A stretch of DNA of 64,000 nt from Clostridiales bacterium (GCA_902362775.1 CABIXV010000003.1:62001-126000); one strand, 5' to 3'; shown: positions 10,201 to 19,207, counted from the first letter of the stretch. Numbers and translations: made by a program. Notes: generated from the letters alone by a model not told the origin.

Positions 10201-11469
10201 CTATTCCCTGGGAACCGGCTGATCTGAGCCAAGGAGCTCTTGGACGGCCAGCAGGATCCCCAGTCTGCCCGACTCGAAGGTCAGGCCGCCCTGGAGATAC
10301 ACCGTATAGGGCGGACGCATGGGGGCATCAGCGGACAGTTCGATGGAGGCTCCCTGAATAAAGGCGCCAGCAGCCATAATGACTTGGCTGTCATAACCGG
10401 GCATATCCCAGGGTTCCGGGGTCACATAGGAGTCCACAGGCGCGCCGAACTGGATGCCCTTACAAAATTTTTTGAGGGCTTCCGGTTCCCGCATATGAAT
10501 CATTTGGATGATATCGTGACGGACGGCACTGGAGTGTGGCTCTGTTTCATAGCCCAGCAGTTCCATTACTTTTGCGCCAAAAACAGCCGTTTTAACAGCC
10601 TGAGCCACGGTGTGAGGGGCCAAAAACAGTCCCTGGTAAAGCAGACGGTTCTGGCCCAGAGTACAGCCGCACTCCCCACCGATTCCTGGAACTGTAAGCC
10701 GTTGGGCCGCCCCCTCTACCAGATCGCGGCGGCCAGCGATATAGCCTCCAGTGGGTGCCAGTCCGCCGCCGGGATTTTTAATCAGGGAGCCTACTACTAG
10801 GTCGGCCCCTACATGGGTCGGCTCCAGAGTTTCTACAAATTCACCATAGCAGTTGTCCACCAAAATGGCGGCATTGGGATTCACCCTTTTGATGATAGCA
10901 CATATCTCTCCAATCTCCGCCACAGAAAGGGAGGCTCGAGTAGAATACCCTTTTGATCGCTGGATCAGCACCGCTTTTACCTTGGGATCGGCCGCCGTCC
11001 GGGCAATCCCCTCCAAGTCTGGGGCGTCGTCTACCAGCTCCACCTGACGATATTCCACGCCGTAGTCCTTTAGAGATCCATGACCCTTTTCCGCTGTACC
11101 TATGACACCTAAAAGGGTATCATAGGGGGCCCCGACAGCGGAAACCAGCACATCACCAGCCTTCAGAGCGCCAAAAAGAGCGGAGGCGATGGCATGGGTA
11201 CCGTTGACGAACTGTATCCGGACAAGAGCGGCCTCTGTGCCAAAAAGAGCAGCATAGATCTCATCCAGCTTGTCCCGGCCAAGGTCATCATAGCCGTAGC
11301 CGGTGGTGCCGGCAAAATAGTTATCCGCCACCCGGTGGTCTTGAAAGGCAGCCAGCACCCGCTGGGTATTTTCCTGGGCTATGATATCGATGCGGGAAAA
11401 TTCATCAACCAGCTCCCTCTGGGCCTGATCACCCAGAGCACGCACTTTATCGCTTAACTGTAAAGGCAT
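10201..11469 (-). CDS. methionine gamma-lyase family PLP protein
   Basis: A 422-residue fold-type I pyridoxal-phosphate protein of the family once called aluminum resistance protein (PF06838). Features are the N-terminal NYFAGTTGYGYDDLGRD block, VRIQFVNGTHAI, the cofactor aspartate in ILVDNCYGEF and the lysine in GSLIKNPGGGLAPTGGYI. Its biochemical role in Firmicutes is poorly established; C-S lyase activity on methionine-like substrates is the family inference. The ribosome site before ATG 11469 is weak. It lies 32 bases after the first M42 gene. Confidence 0.85.
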   Translation of the reverse strand: MPLQLSDKVRALGDQAQRELVDEFSRIDIIAQENTQRVLAAFQDHRVADNYFAGTTGYGYDDLGRDKLDEIYAALFGTEAALVRIQFVNGTHAIASALFGALKAGDVLVSAVGAPYDTLLGVIGTAEKGHGSLKDYGVEYRQVELVDDAPDLEGIARTAADPKVKAVLIQRSKGYSTRASLSVAEIGEICAIIKRVNPNAAILVDNCYGEFVETLEPTHVGADLVVGSLIKNPGGGLAPTGGYIAGRRDLVEGAAQRLTVPGIGGECGCTLGQNRLLYQGLFLAPHTVAQAVKTAVFGAKVMELLGYETEPHSSAVRHDIIQMIHMREPEALKKFCKGIQFGAPVDSYVTPEPWDMPGYDSQVIMAAGAFIQGASIELSADAPMRPPYTVYLQGGLTFESGRLGILLAVQELLGSDQPVPRE

Positions 11470-11501
11470 TTTATTTGTCAGTCCAATCTTTTTGTCTCTT
11501 G

Positions 11502-12500
11502 TTATACATTCAACGCAGTCTGGGCGAAGGCTTCCACCAGTTTTATGCAGGCTTCCGCATCTCCAAGGTCGGCCATCTCAACAGGGGTATGGATATACCG
11601 ACAGGGCACAGAGATCCCTCCGGTTTTTACCCCCAGGCGGGTGGTATGAATGGCGCCAGCGTCAGTACCGCCGCCGCGCATAATATCCCTTTGGACAGAG
11701 ATCCCCTGTACCTGCGCGAGTCCCTCCAGCTTCGCTACCACTTCTGGGTGGCAGATGATAGAGGAGTCCATTACCTTGACAGCCGCTCCCTGGCCCAACT
11801 GAACTGTGCCTGACCGCTCTGATCCAGGGGTGTCATCTACATCAGTGACATCTACGGCAATGGCCCAGTCCGGATCAACAGCCCAGGCGGCGGTCTTAGC
11901 GCCCCGCAGCCCCACCTCTTCCTGGGAGGTAAAGACGAAGTACAGGTCGTTAGCACTGGTCTGGATACGCTCCAGCACAGCTAGCAGGACCGCGCAGGAG
12001 ATGCGGTTATCCAAATAGGGAGAGATTACGCCGCTGCCCTGGAGAAAGCAGGGGGAGTCATACACTGCCGTATCTCCCACCTGGACCAGTTTTTTCGCCT
12101 GCTCCTCGTCTCTGGCTCCGATATCAATATAACATTCATCTAGCTTCAGCTTGCCAAAATCGGCTTTTTCCTCTGGTACGACCACGCCCCGGACACCGTT
12201 TTTGAAACGAATGGGGGTATAGACAGCCTCCTTGGGGCTGATCCCCCCCAGCTTCCCCATTCGGAGGAATCCCTCCTTCTCGATGTGAGTTACGATAAAA
12301 CCGATGGAGTCCATATGGGCGGCAAGCATTACCTTCGAGCCGGGTCCCTTCCGGTGAACGATGAGATTTCCCATGGTGTCCCAGGCCACCTCATCGGCCA
12401 TGGGAGAAGCCAATTCGGAGAGGATATTCCTAATATCGGCCTCATCCCCAGAGGGGCCGTGGGCAGAGCTTAACGTCTGTATCAATTCAAACAGTTCCAT
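11502..12500 (-). CDS. M42-family metallo-aminopeptidase (first of three)
   Basis: A 332-residue dinuclear-metal aminopeptidase of the glutamyl aminopeptidase/TET type, which trims short peptides in the cytoplasm. Expected ligands are present: His in LAAHMDSIGF, bridging Asp in YLDNRISC, the catalytic Glu pair in SQEEVG, Asp in AVDVTDVDD and the last His in RYIHTPVE. It follows the second M42 gene by 23 bases in a row of three paralogues. Confidence 0.92.
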   Translation of the reverse strand: MELFELIQTLSSAHGPSGDEADIRNILSELASPMADEVAWDTMGNLIVHRKGPGSKVMLAAHMDSIGFIVTHIEKEGFLRMGKLGGISPKEAVYTPIRFKNGVRGVVVPEEKADFGKLKLDECYIDIGARDEEQAKKLVQVGDTAVYDSPCFLQGSGVISPYLDNRISCAVLLAVLERIQTSANDLYFVFTSQEEVGLRGAKTAAWAVDPDWAIAVDVTDVDDTPGSERSGTVQLGQGAAVKVMDSSIICHPEVVAKLEGLAQVQGISVQRDIMRGGGTDAGAIHTTRLGVKTGGISVPCRYIHTPVEMADLGDAEACIKLVEAFAQTALNV

Positions 12501-12523
12501 ATGAATTACCTATTGTCCTCCCA

Positions 12524-13549
12524 TCAAAGCTGTGCCGCCTGATTGGCCAGAAACAGTCGGGTCAGCTTCCACATATTTTCAAAGTCGGCCAAACTGCCGA
12601 CCGTGGCCGGCGCATGAAGGTAGCGTACCGCGGCGGACAGAGCGGCTACCCGGACACCGGATCTGGATCGCTGAATGGTGCGGGCGTCGTTGCCTCCGGC
12701 AATATATTCCTTGGTCTGCCAGGGAATCCCGTGCTCCTCCGCCAAGCGGCGCAGATTCTCAAAAAGGTCCCGGTCATAGATGGTAGCGCCGTCCATATAG
12801 GAGATTACAGGCCCCTTGCCTGGGGCACATACTCGGCGCGCTCCCCCTACCCCAGGCAGATCGGCAGCGGTCGTGGTTTCCAGCACCAGCGCCACCTCCG
12901 GCGACACCGAGAAGGCAGTCCCAAAGGCTCCACGGGTGCCTACCTCCTCCTGGGCAGTGAAGGCAAAAGTCACATCCAGGGGCAGATCCTCCTTCAACAG
13001 CTCCAGCATAATCGCACAGCCAATCCGGTCATCAATGGCCTTGGCCTTCAAGAAGCCCTGTCCAAACTCCTGGGGGGGGCCAACAAAGGAGCCGTAGGTG
13101 CCAGGCGGGACCAGCTTTTCTGCCTCTTCCCTATCCTTCGCTCCGATATCAATATAGAGGGCGTCGGTCTTTGGGACCTTCTCCTCCTCCTCCCTGCTCA
13201 CCAGGTGGATAGCCTTTAGTCCAATCAGTCCAGGAATCTCATTTTCGCCCAGGACCACCGGCTTACCAATGGCCACACGGCGGTCGACACCACCAACAAA
13301 ATCAAATTTTAGAAAGCCTTCCTCCGTAATCCTTGTAACAATCACGCCCACCTCATCCATGTGGGCGGCGAGAAGGAGCTTATTTCCGGTAGACTTCTTT
13401 CCACGCTTAAAAACGATCAGATTTCCTAGTGCGTCGCTGCGCAGGGAGTCGGCATATGGCTGTGCCTGTGTCTGGATAAAGTTTCGGACCGGGTCCTCTG
13501 CCCCAGAAACGCCGTTGAGTCGGCACAGTTCCTTCAGTAGCTCAAGCAT
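12524..13549 (-). CDS. M42-family metallo-aminopeptidase (second of three)
   Basis: About 341 residues. The metal and catalytic motifs read LAAHMDEVGV, AIDDRIGC, AQEEVG and RYLHAP. At the fourth ligand position it has VLETTTAAD, with Glu in place of the Asp seen in its two neighbours, as in the FrvX/CelM branch of the family. I start it at ATG 13549 (MLELLKEL), which has GGAGG upstream, rather than 21 bases earlier. It overlaps the third M42 gene by 8 bases. Different specificity from its neighbours is likely. Confidence 0.92.
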   Translation of the reverse strand: MLELLKELCRLNGVSGAEDPVRNFIQTQAQPYADSLRSDALGNLIVFKRGKKSTGNKLLLAAHMDEVGVIVTRITEEGFLKFDFVGGVDRRVAIGKPVVLGENEIPGLIGLKAIHLVSREEEEKVPKTDALYIDIGAKDREEAEKLVPPGTYGSFVGPPQEFGQGFLKAKAIDDRIGCAIMLELLKEDLPLDVTFAFTAQEEVGTRGAFGTAFSVSPEVALVLETTTAADLPGVGGARRVCAPGKGPVISYMDGATIYDRDLFENLRRLAEEHGIPWQTKEYIAGGNDARTIQRSRSGVRVAALSAAVRYLHAPATVGSLADFENMWKLTRLFLANQAAQL

Positions 13550-14582
13550 AGCTGGGGACCTCCCTCCCAATACCCCGAATAAAGGCGGCCAGAAGCTCGG
13601 CCATCGCTTCTAGATCCCGGCAGTTGACAGTTTCCACTGGGGTATGCATATACCGCAGTGGTAGGGATAGGACGGCGGTAGCCACACCTTCCCGGCTCAC
13701 CTGGAGGGGCCATCCGTTGGTACCGCTGTGACCAGCCATGACTTCCAGCTGGAAGTCTATATCCAGCTCCCGCGCCTTGTCCCGCAGCCTCTGGGACATC
13801 CAGCGGGCACAGTTTGGGCCAAGCCCAATGACAGGGCCCCCTCCCAGCCGGAACGTCTTATCTTTAGAGGCATCCGGGCTGTCTCCGTGTGTCACGTCCA
13901 CTGCCACACACAGATCAGGGATGATGCCATAAGCGGCGGTAATAGCTCCGGTACTATGCGTTTCCTCCTGGGTGGAGCCTACTACATATAAGTCCACATC
14001 CAGATCTTCTCCCGCCAGACGCTGGACAGTGTCCAGCAAAATTGCAAAACAGGCCCGGTCATCCAGTGATTTTCCGCATATCAGATCCTCCCCCAGTGGC
14101 ACACAGCTGGTGTGATATACGGCTGGCGTGCCAACGGGGACCAGTTTTTTGGCATCTTCCTTACTCTGTCCGATGTCGATAAACAGTTCCTGAATGGGCT
14201 GGGACTTGTCCATGTCCTCTCTACTCTGCACATGGGGCGGCAGGCAGGCTACCACACCCAGCATGGGAGGATCGGTGAGAATGGTGACTTCCCGGTCTGG
14301 AAGCATCCGAGGATCTACACCGCCCAAGGATGCAAAACGGAGGAAACCGTCCTCATGTCCGGTAATGATAAAACCGATCTCATCTAAGTGGGCATCCAGT
14401 ACAAGTCTAGGTGCATTTTCTTTTCCACACCGCCGGACGCCTACTACACTGCCCATTTTTTGGATCTGTACTGCGTCCATCCAGGGGGCCAGAAGCTGGG
14501 CGGTAGCCTCCGCTACCGCCCGCTCAAAGCCGCTAGGGCCCGCTAGGGCACACAGCTGCGGCAAAATGATTCTATAATCCAA
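13542..14582 (-). CDS. M42-family metallo-aminopeptidase (third of three)
   Basis: 346 residues, starting at TTG 14582 with GGAGG 7 bases ahead. Ligand motifs are LDAHLDEIGF, SLDDRACF, STQEETHSTG (the EE pair is followed by THS where most have VG), AVDVTHGD and RYMHTPVE. The protein is the most divergent of the three around the catalytic glutamates. It starts 15 bases after murD, so the peptidase row is probably transcribed with murD. Confidence 0.9.
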   Translation of the reverse strand: MDYRIILPQLCALAGPSGFERAVAEATAQLLAPWMDAVQIQKMGSVVGVRRCGKENAPRLVLDAHLDEIGFIITGHEDGFLRFASLGGVDPRMLPDREVTILTDPPMLGVVACLPPHVQSREDMDKSQPIQELFIDIGQSKEDAKKLVPVGTPAVYHTSCVPLGEDLICGKSLDDRACFAILLDTVQRLAGEDLDVDLYVVGSTQEETHSTGAITAAYGIIPDLCVAVDVTHGDSPDASKDKTFRLGGGPVIGLGPNCARWMSQRLRDKARELDIDFQLEVMAGHSGTNGWPLQVSREGVATAVLSLPLRYMHTPVETVNCRDLEAMAELLAAFIRGIGREVPSYA

Positions 14583-14597
14583 GCCTATTCCTCCGCA

Positions 14598-15983
14598 TCA
14601 GAGCGCGTTGACAAGCTCTTTAAATATGCGTCCGCGCTCCATAAAATTTTTAAATCGGTCAAACGCGGCACAGGCGGGAGATAGAACCACCACATCACCC
14701 GCGACTGCGGCCCCCTGAGCCGCAGCCACAGCGGCGGACAAATCCTCGGTTTCAATCAGTTTTAGCCCGCTGTCCCTGTAGCCCTCCGCTTCTTCCACAG
14801 CCTTTCGTATGGCAGGGGCGGTATCACCCGTCAAAATCAACGTTTTTACCTTCTTTATAATCTCCACGCCTAGCTGCGTAAAGGGGACTCCCTTATCATA
14901 TCCTCCCGCGATCAAAATGAGCTTTTGATTGAAGGAATCCAGGCAGGCCATGGTGCGGGTAGGGCTGGTACCGATAGAATCATTGTAATACTTTACGCCA
15001 TCCAATTCACGGACCAACTCAATACGATGTTCGACACCGGTGAATCGCTGTGCCACGGCACGAACCTTTTTGTCTGGCACTAAGCCATCCACAGCCGCAA
15101 TGGCCGCCATATAATTTTCGATATTGTGGACACCAGGAATTTGGATGTCAGCCAGGGGGAGCACCTCACGGCTGCCGATTTCATTGGTCAGCCAGATAGC
15201 GCCATCCCGGAGATAGACACCTTCTTCCAAACTCTGCTTTCTACTAAACAGCATGACGGCGGCCGGGGCCTGTTTGGACAGGGCACGTGTAATATCGTTA
15301 TCGTAGTTGAATATTGCACGGTCACCCGGCTCCTGGTACCGGAAAATATTAATCTTAGCGGCGGTATATTCCTCCATGGTGTGATGATAGTCCAGATGGT
15401 TGGGGGAAAGATTGGTAAAGACCGCCACATTGGGGCTCTGCCCCATAGACATCAGCTGAAAAGAGGACAGCTCGACCACGACCATATCCTCCGGGGTCAT
15501 ACCGGCGACATCCGGGAGAAGTGGTTTGCCGATATTACCCCCCACATAGACATTATACCCAGCTTCTTTTAGAAACTCACTGATCAGCGTTGTGGTCGTG
15601 GTCTTTCCGTCGCTGCCAGTGACACCGATGATCTTACAGGGACACAGCTGAAAAAAGAGCTCCATTTCAGAGGTAACGATGCTCCCCCTCTCAGCCGCCT
15701 CCCGCAGTTCAGGGGTGTTGGGACTGAGGCCGGGCGTTCGGAAAATAAGGTCGAACCGCGCCAACCGATCCAGATAAGCAGGTCCCAGATGAAGTTTAGC
15801 CCCCAGGCTCTCCAATTCCGCGGCCTGCTCCTCCACCCGTTCCCGGGGTGCCTTATCACAGACCGTGACCTTCAGACCAGCCCGAAGGAACATTCGAATC
15901 AGAGGGGTATTGCTGACTCCCATACCAATGACAGCGATGGAATAGCCATGGAGGGACTCAAGATATTCAGTAATGGTGGACAC
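14598..15983 (-). CDS. murD: UDP-N-acetylmuramoylalanine--D-glutamate ligase
   Basis: Adds D-Glu to UDP-MurNAc-L-Ala in peptidoglycan synthesis. From the chosen GTG start (VSTITEYLESLHGYSIAVIG) it is 461 residues, normal for MurD. It shows the N-terminal nucleotide fold, the ATP loop GVTGSDGKTTTT (about 120-131), the NLSPNHLDYH metal/carbamate region, NYMAAIAA, EHRIE and the C-terminal LSPACAAFDRF block. The open frame continues far upstream across rnpB; GTG 15983 is supported by AAGGAGG 8 bases ahead. It is divergent from rnpB. Confidence 0.95.
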   Translation of the reverse strand: MSTITEYLESLHGYSIAVIGMGVSNTPLIRMFLRAGLKVTVCDKAPRERVEEQAAELESLGAKLHLGPAYLDRLARFDLIFRTPGLSPNTPELREAAERGSIVTSEMELFFQLCPCKIIGVTGSDGKTTTTTLISEFLKEAGYNVYVGGNIGKPLLPDVAGMTPEDMVVVELSSFQLMSMGQSPNVAVFTNLSPNHLDYHHTMEEYTAAKINIFRYQEPGDRAIFNYDNDITRALSKQAPAAVMLFSRKQSLEEGVYLRDGAIWLTNEIGSREVLPLADIQIPGVHNIENYMAAIAAVDGLVPDKKVRAVAQRFTGVEHRIELVRELDGVKYYNDSIGTSPTRTMACLDSFNQKLILIAGGYDKGVPFTQLGVEIIKKVKTLILTGDTAPAIRKAVEEAEGYRDSGLKLIETEDLSAAVAAAQGAAVAGDVVVLSPACAAFDRFKNFMERGRIFKELVNAL

Positions 15984-16023
15984 TGAAACGTCCTCCTTCC
16001 AAGTTTTTCTTTCCCAGCACTTT

Positions 16024-16052
16024 ATATTAACATACCGGGTAAAAAAATTCAA
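16024..16052 (-). promoter_or_regulatory. sigma-A promoter for murD and the downstream operon
   Basis: On the - strand TTGAAT (16047-16052), a 17-base spacer and TAATAT (16024-16029), about 41 bases ahead of the murD GTG. Confidence 0.7.
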
Positions 16053-16105
16053 TCGAAACTGTGAGCGGCTCCATATGCTTGGAAGTTTCCAGTCCAGGAA
16101 ACCAT

Positions 16106-16134
16106 TTGACATACACTCCGTTTTCCTGTATGAT
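16106..16134 (+). promoter_or_regulatory. sigma-A promoter for rnpB
   Basis: Consensus TTGACA (16106-16111), 17-base spacer and TATGAT (16129-16134). Transcription would start near 16141, right at the 5' end of the RNA. Confidence 0.88.
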
Positions 16135-16141
16135 AGACCAG

Positions 16142-16494
16142 TCAAGCAGGCTGGACAGCCGCGCGGATGGGGCGAAAGGCCCATCTGTGAGGAAAGTCCG
16201 GGCTCCACAGGGCAAGGATAACGGGTAACACCCGCCGGGGGCGACCCTAGGAAAAGTGCAACAGAGATATACCGCCTCGTTCTCCTTGAACGGGGTAAGG
16301 GTGGAAAGGTGAGGTAAGAGCTCACCCGATGGCGTGGAAGCGCCCATCGCTGTAAACTCTATCCGGAGCAACGCCGTGGAGGGACAACAGGCTGGCCCGG
16401 CCGTTCCATGGAGGCGGCTTGAGTGCGTCGGCAACGACGCATCGAGATAGATGGCTGTCTTAAAAGACAGAACCCGGCTTACAGGCCTGCTTGC
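16142..16494 (+). ncRNA. rnpB: RNase P RNA, bacterial class A
   Basis: Catalytic RNA that matures the 5' ends of tRNAs. Conserved blocks appear in order: GAGGAAAGTCCGGGCTCC, AGGAAAGTGCAACAGAGA, GGTGAGGTAAGAGCTCACC, AAACTCTATCCGGAGCAA and AGACAGAACCCGGCTTACA. The P1 helix closes between AAGCAGGC (16144-16151) and GCCTGCTT (16485-16492), which sets the ends. The P9-P14 region contains simple hairpins. It is flanked by its own promoter and terminator. Confidence 0.97.
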
Positions 16495-16495
16495 G

Positions 16496-16538
16496 ATACA
16501 GCGTTCCAGTCAGAGGGCAGGGACGCTGTATTTTTTTT
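16496..16538 (+). terminator. rnpB terminator
   Basis: 9-bp stem ATACAGCGT (16496-16504) / ACGCTGTAT (16523-16531) followed by a run of eight T. Confidence 0.88.
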
Positions 16539-16872
16539 ATCCCAATTCGTCTTAGTATTCCTGGTCGGAACTGAGAATAATAGTATGAATACTATAAGAA
16601 ATACTCAGAAACATGAAATAGCTGAAGGCAACTTTAGCTGTTATACGATTCTTTTTTACATTCAAGGATTATTTAATGATGAAATGTAACATCACAGAAT
16701 TTTTTGCGTCCATATGGATGAACAGTATTTTATTGGACTTGAATGAACAGATAATACCCAGCCAATCTAAAAAAATGATTTGATTGATATTCTTACATAA
16801 AACCTATCAATGAATCAATGTACGTTCATTTTTGAATTAGACTTTGGGACCAAGAAATTAGGAGTTTATTTT
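16539..16872. other. AT-rich spacer without a recognisable gene
   Basis: 334 bases with short frames only and no convincing ribosome site until 16861. I see no RNA motif or repeat. Confidence 0.6.
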
Positions 16873-16953
16873 ATGGAAATTTCATCTTCTGTTACAAAGT
16901 ATGATACCTATACTGGCACCAGTCAGTTCTGCATTATCATCTATGACGAGTAA
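16873..16953 (+). CDS. possible 26-residue micro-protein
   Basis: ATG 16873 is preceded by AGGAG at 8-base spacing and opens a 26-codon frame (MEISSSVTKYDTYTG..., Cys near the end) that stops where the large hairpin at 16959 begins. The clean ribosome site and the adjacent terminator are the only support; there is no clear promoter and no family match by eye. It could equally be chance. Confidence 0.25.
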   Translation: MEISSSVTKYDTYTGTSQFCIIIYDE

Positions 16954-16994
16954 CAAAAAAGGGCCCTGGAGCGGTTTTGCGCTCCAGGGCCCTT
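16953..16994. terminator. strong terminator after yebC
   Basis: Perfect 15-bp GC-rich stem (16959-16973 / 16980-16994) with a 6-base loop. On the - strand it is followed by a run of six T (16953-16958), 16 bases beyond the yebC stop. Confidence 0.9.
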
Positions 16995-17009
16995 ATCTTA
17001 TGAGAAGAA

Positions 17010-17738
17010 TCAGTCCTGGTCCCAGTTGTGATACACAGCCTGGACATCATCATTTTCCTCCAGGAAATCGATCAGCTTCTCCATATTTTTGATATCGTCC
17101 TCAGCGGTGAGCTTGACATAGTTCTGGGGGACCATCTGGACTCCAGCCTCCAAGAAGACATAGCCTTTCTTCTCCAGAGTTTCGGTCACAGCGGCGAAGG
17201 CATCGGGATCAGTATAGACCTCAAATACCTCGTCGTCAGCCTGCATATCGTCGGCGCCGGCCTCCAGAGCATCCATCATAACAGTATCCTCGTCTAGGTC
17301 TTCCGACTCGATGACAATGACACCCTTGCGGTCAAAGGACCAGGATACACAACCAGTGGCGCCCAAGCCCTTGCCATACTTGTCCAGCAGGTGGCGCACC
17401 TCAGGGGCGGTGCGGTTGCGGTTGTCGGTCAGCGCCTCGATGATCACGGCGACGCCATTGGGGCCGTAGCCCTCATAGGTCACGTTCTCAAAGCTGTCGG
17501 TATTGCCGGAGCCCAGCGCCTTGTCGATGGTCCGCTTGATATTATCGTTGGGCATATTGGCCGCCTTGGCCTTGGCAATGACGGTGGCCAGACGGGAGTT
17601 GTTGGCGGGATCACCGCTGCCCCCGGTCTTGACTGCTACGATCATTTCACGGGCAATCTTGGTAAAAATTTGGGAGCGCTTGGCGTCGGCCGCACCCTTG
17701 GTCTTCTGTATATTGTGCCACTTGGAATGTCCGGACAT
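17010..17738 (-). CDS. yebC: YebC/PmpR family protein
   Basis: 242 residues. The N-terminal MSGHSKWHNIQKTKGAADAKRSQIFTK is the family hallmark, and NMPNDNIKRTIDKA, YEGYGPNGVAVIIEALTDNRNRT and the acidic C-terminal part follow. Members act as DNA-binding regulators, and YebC proteins have also been linked to relieving ribosome stalling at proline-rich sequences. The frame is open 22 codons further upstream, but the conserved start is at 17738 with AAGGGA ahead. It is transcribed alone with its own terminator. Confidence 0.95.
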   Translation of the reverse strand: MSGHSKWHNIQKTKGAADAKRSQIFTKIAREMIVAVKTGGSGDPANNSRLATVIAKAKAANMPNDNIKRTIDKALGSGNTDSFENVTYEGYGPNGVAVIIEALTDNRNRTAPEVRHLLDKYGKGLGATGCVSWSFDRKGVIVIESEDLDEDTVMMDALEAGADDMQADDEVFEVYTDPDAFAAVTETLEKKGYVFLEAGVQMVPQNYVKLTAEDDIKNMEKLIDFLEENDDVQAVYHNWDQD

Positions 17739-17856
17739 GGTAATATCGTTCCCTTCTTGTGTAATGAGCGCAAATATTATATCACTCTTTATAGGCCTTG
17801 ACAAGCTGTTTTCTCAGGGGATCGTCCAATCTATATAGATTACAGAAATTGCACCG

Positions 17857-18030
17857 TCAATTTCTTTCGGAAATGGTAAGAAGTGTGCCACGCAACAACT
17901 CTGCAAAATAAGAAAGCGAACTATTCAAACCAGATCCTGCCCGTTCAATTGCTTGGGACAAAAGAACGCCAAAAATTATAATAGAAATGGATAAAGTGAT
18001 CATACCTAAAAGAAATACCCAATTTTTCAT
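17857..18030 (-). CDS. 57-residue single-pass membrane peptide
   Basis: A short frame with an excellent AAAGGAGG ribosome site 7 bases before ATG 18030. The product (MKNWVFLLGMITLSISIIIF...) begins with a hydrophobic helix of about 20 residues, followed by an amphipathic polar tail ending SERN. This arrangement is typical of small membrane regulators or subunits, but I recognise no family. It lies between the thioesterase gene (113 bases upstream) and yebC. Confidence 0.55.
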   Translation of the reverse strand: MKNWVFLLGMITLSISIIIFGVLLSQAIERAGSGLNSSLSYFAELLRGTLLTISERN

Positions 18031-18142
18031 TGTTTAACCTCCTTTGGTACAATTGCTTTCAAAGTTCGCAATACTTTCCATAGACAATATAGGTGTAATT
18101 GAAGTCAGGAGATCCCAAGGCCTTTCGGATACAATGCCAGCG

Positions 18143-18511
18143 TCACTGGACCTGACTCCGGTCTTTGTCAGGCACCATGATACGCAGATGCCAACCCTCA
18201 CCACATTTGCCCTTCTCGTCAAACACTTCGATGTCAAACCACATCTTCCGGCGCTCGATTTCCCGGAGGGTGGCGGTAGCCCACACCTTCATCCCAACGG
18301 GTGTAGGGGCCAAATGCTTGACGTGCGCTTCCGCGCCTACGGTGGTCATCCCATCGTCCAAAAATTCACGGGCCAATTCCAGAGCGGCCCCTTCCATCAG
18401 GGCCAGCATATTGGGGGTGGAAAGGATCTTGGCGCCGGCGGTTCCGATGCGCTTGGCGGTCATATCGTCTGTGACTGTCCAGGTCAGTGTATGTTGCTTC
18501 TTCTCCTCCAT
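18143..18511 (-). CDS. FlK-like hot-dog fold thioesterase
   Basis: 122 residues of the fluoroacetyl-CoA thioesterase family (PF22636-type). The catalytic triad positions fit FlK: T32 (STPNM), E40 (LMEGAA, 8 residues on) and H66 (VKHLAP, 26 residues on). Without a fluorinated substrate, the bacterial relatives probably hydrolyse small acyl-CoA or act in detoxification. GGAGGAG lies 8 bases before the ATG. It follows the TIGR03936 gene by 30 bases and is likely co-transcribed with it. Confidence 0.85.
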   Translation of the reverse strand: MEEKKQHTLTWTVTDDMTAKRIGTAGAKILSTPNMLALMEGAALELAREFLDDGMTTVGAEAHVKHLAPTPVGMKVWATATLREIERRKMWFDIEVFDEKGKCGEGWHLRIMVPDKDRSQVQ

Positions 18512-18541
18512 GGGTATTCTCCTCCTGTGTATTGTGCCCCT

Positions 18542-19207
18542 TCAGCGGAAGGGAGTTCCATCTTTGTCCAGTACCTCTCGGCGGTGGAAGGTAACCATGT
18601 CTGGCCGGAATTGGGGATATTCCTGGCAAAAGGCGCTGTGGATAAGTTCGGGGTTCAGGCCGGGATTCTGGGCTGACAGTACCGCATCTAGCGTCATAGT
18701 GTCGCTCTGACATTCCAGATTCCAGCCGCGGATCAAAGGAATGAGATCCACTTCTGTATATCCCTTTTTGGCTTTGTTAGATTTCTTTTGCATAATCAAA
18801 CTGTCGCGGCCCAGCAGCTCCCGCATGGCAGACTCTGTCTCCTGGGGACGGCCTGCCGGATATTCCAGATTCATGATGTAGTTGACATAGGCCAACTCCT
18901 TGAGTTTTCGCTGTGCTGGATAGCACTGATGGACCACGATCCCCTCCGGCATGGCGGCGGTCAATCTGCCCGGCACCTCTTCCCTGCCGGTCCCCTCCAT
19001 CAGTCCAAACTCCAGTATTTCACACTGGCTGGAGTAGCCCACCGAGAGGGGCAGCGCAATGGAAACAAAGGGATGTGGATTAAACCCTTCTGTATGCTTG
19101 ATCGGGATCTTGGCGCGAGCGAAAGCACGCTGAAAGGTGCGCATCAGATCCAGATGGGAGATATATTTGGCTCTCCCTGTCTTGGAAAATAGCAGGCGGT
19201 CAGCCAC
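18542..19207 (-). CDS. TIGR03936 family radical-SAM-associated protein (DUF2344)
   Basis: 221 residues. The start (RLLFSKTGRAKYISHLDLMRTFQRAFARA) and GFNPHP...IALPLSVGYSS are diagnostic. In Firmicutes this protein is encoded next to, or fused with, the TIGR03960 radical SAM protein, as here with an 8-base overlap. The pair usually lies beside rng/rplU and is thought to act together on an unknown, possibly tRNA- or ribosome-linked, substrate. Confidence 0.9.
   Translation of the reverse strand: MADRLLFSKTGRAKYISHLDLMRTFQRAFARAKIPIKHTEGFNPHPFVSIALPLSVGYSSQCEILEFGLMEGTGREEVPGRLTAAMPEGIVVHQCYPAQRKLKELAYVNYIMNLEYPAGRPQETESAMRELLGRDSLIMQKKSNKAKKGYTEVDLIPLIRGWNLECQSDTMTLDAVLSAQNPGLNPELIHSAFCQEYPQFRPDMVTFHRREVLDKDGTPFR

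Noticed and set aside
14598..16325. A 575-codon frame that would extend MurD by 114 residues
   Set aside because: The extension reads antisense through rnpB and its promoter and has no MurD similarity; GTG 15983 has a strong ribosome site and gives normal length.
16027..16434. A 135-codon - strand frame across rnpB
   Set aside because: It is the complement of structured RNase P RNA; conserved RNA blocks explain the sequence.
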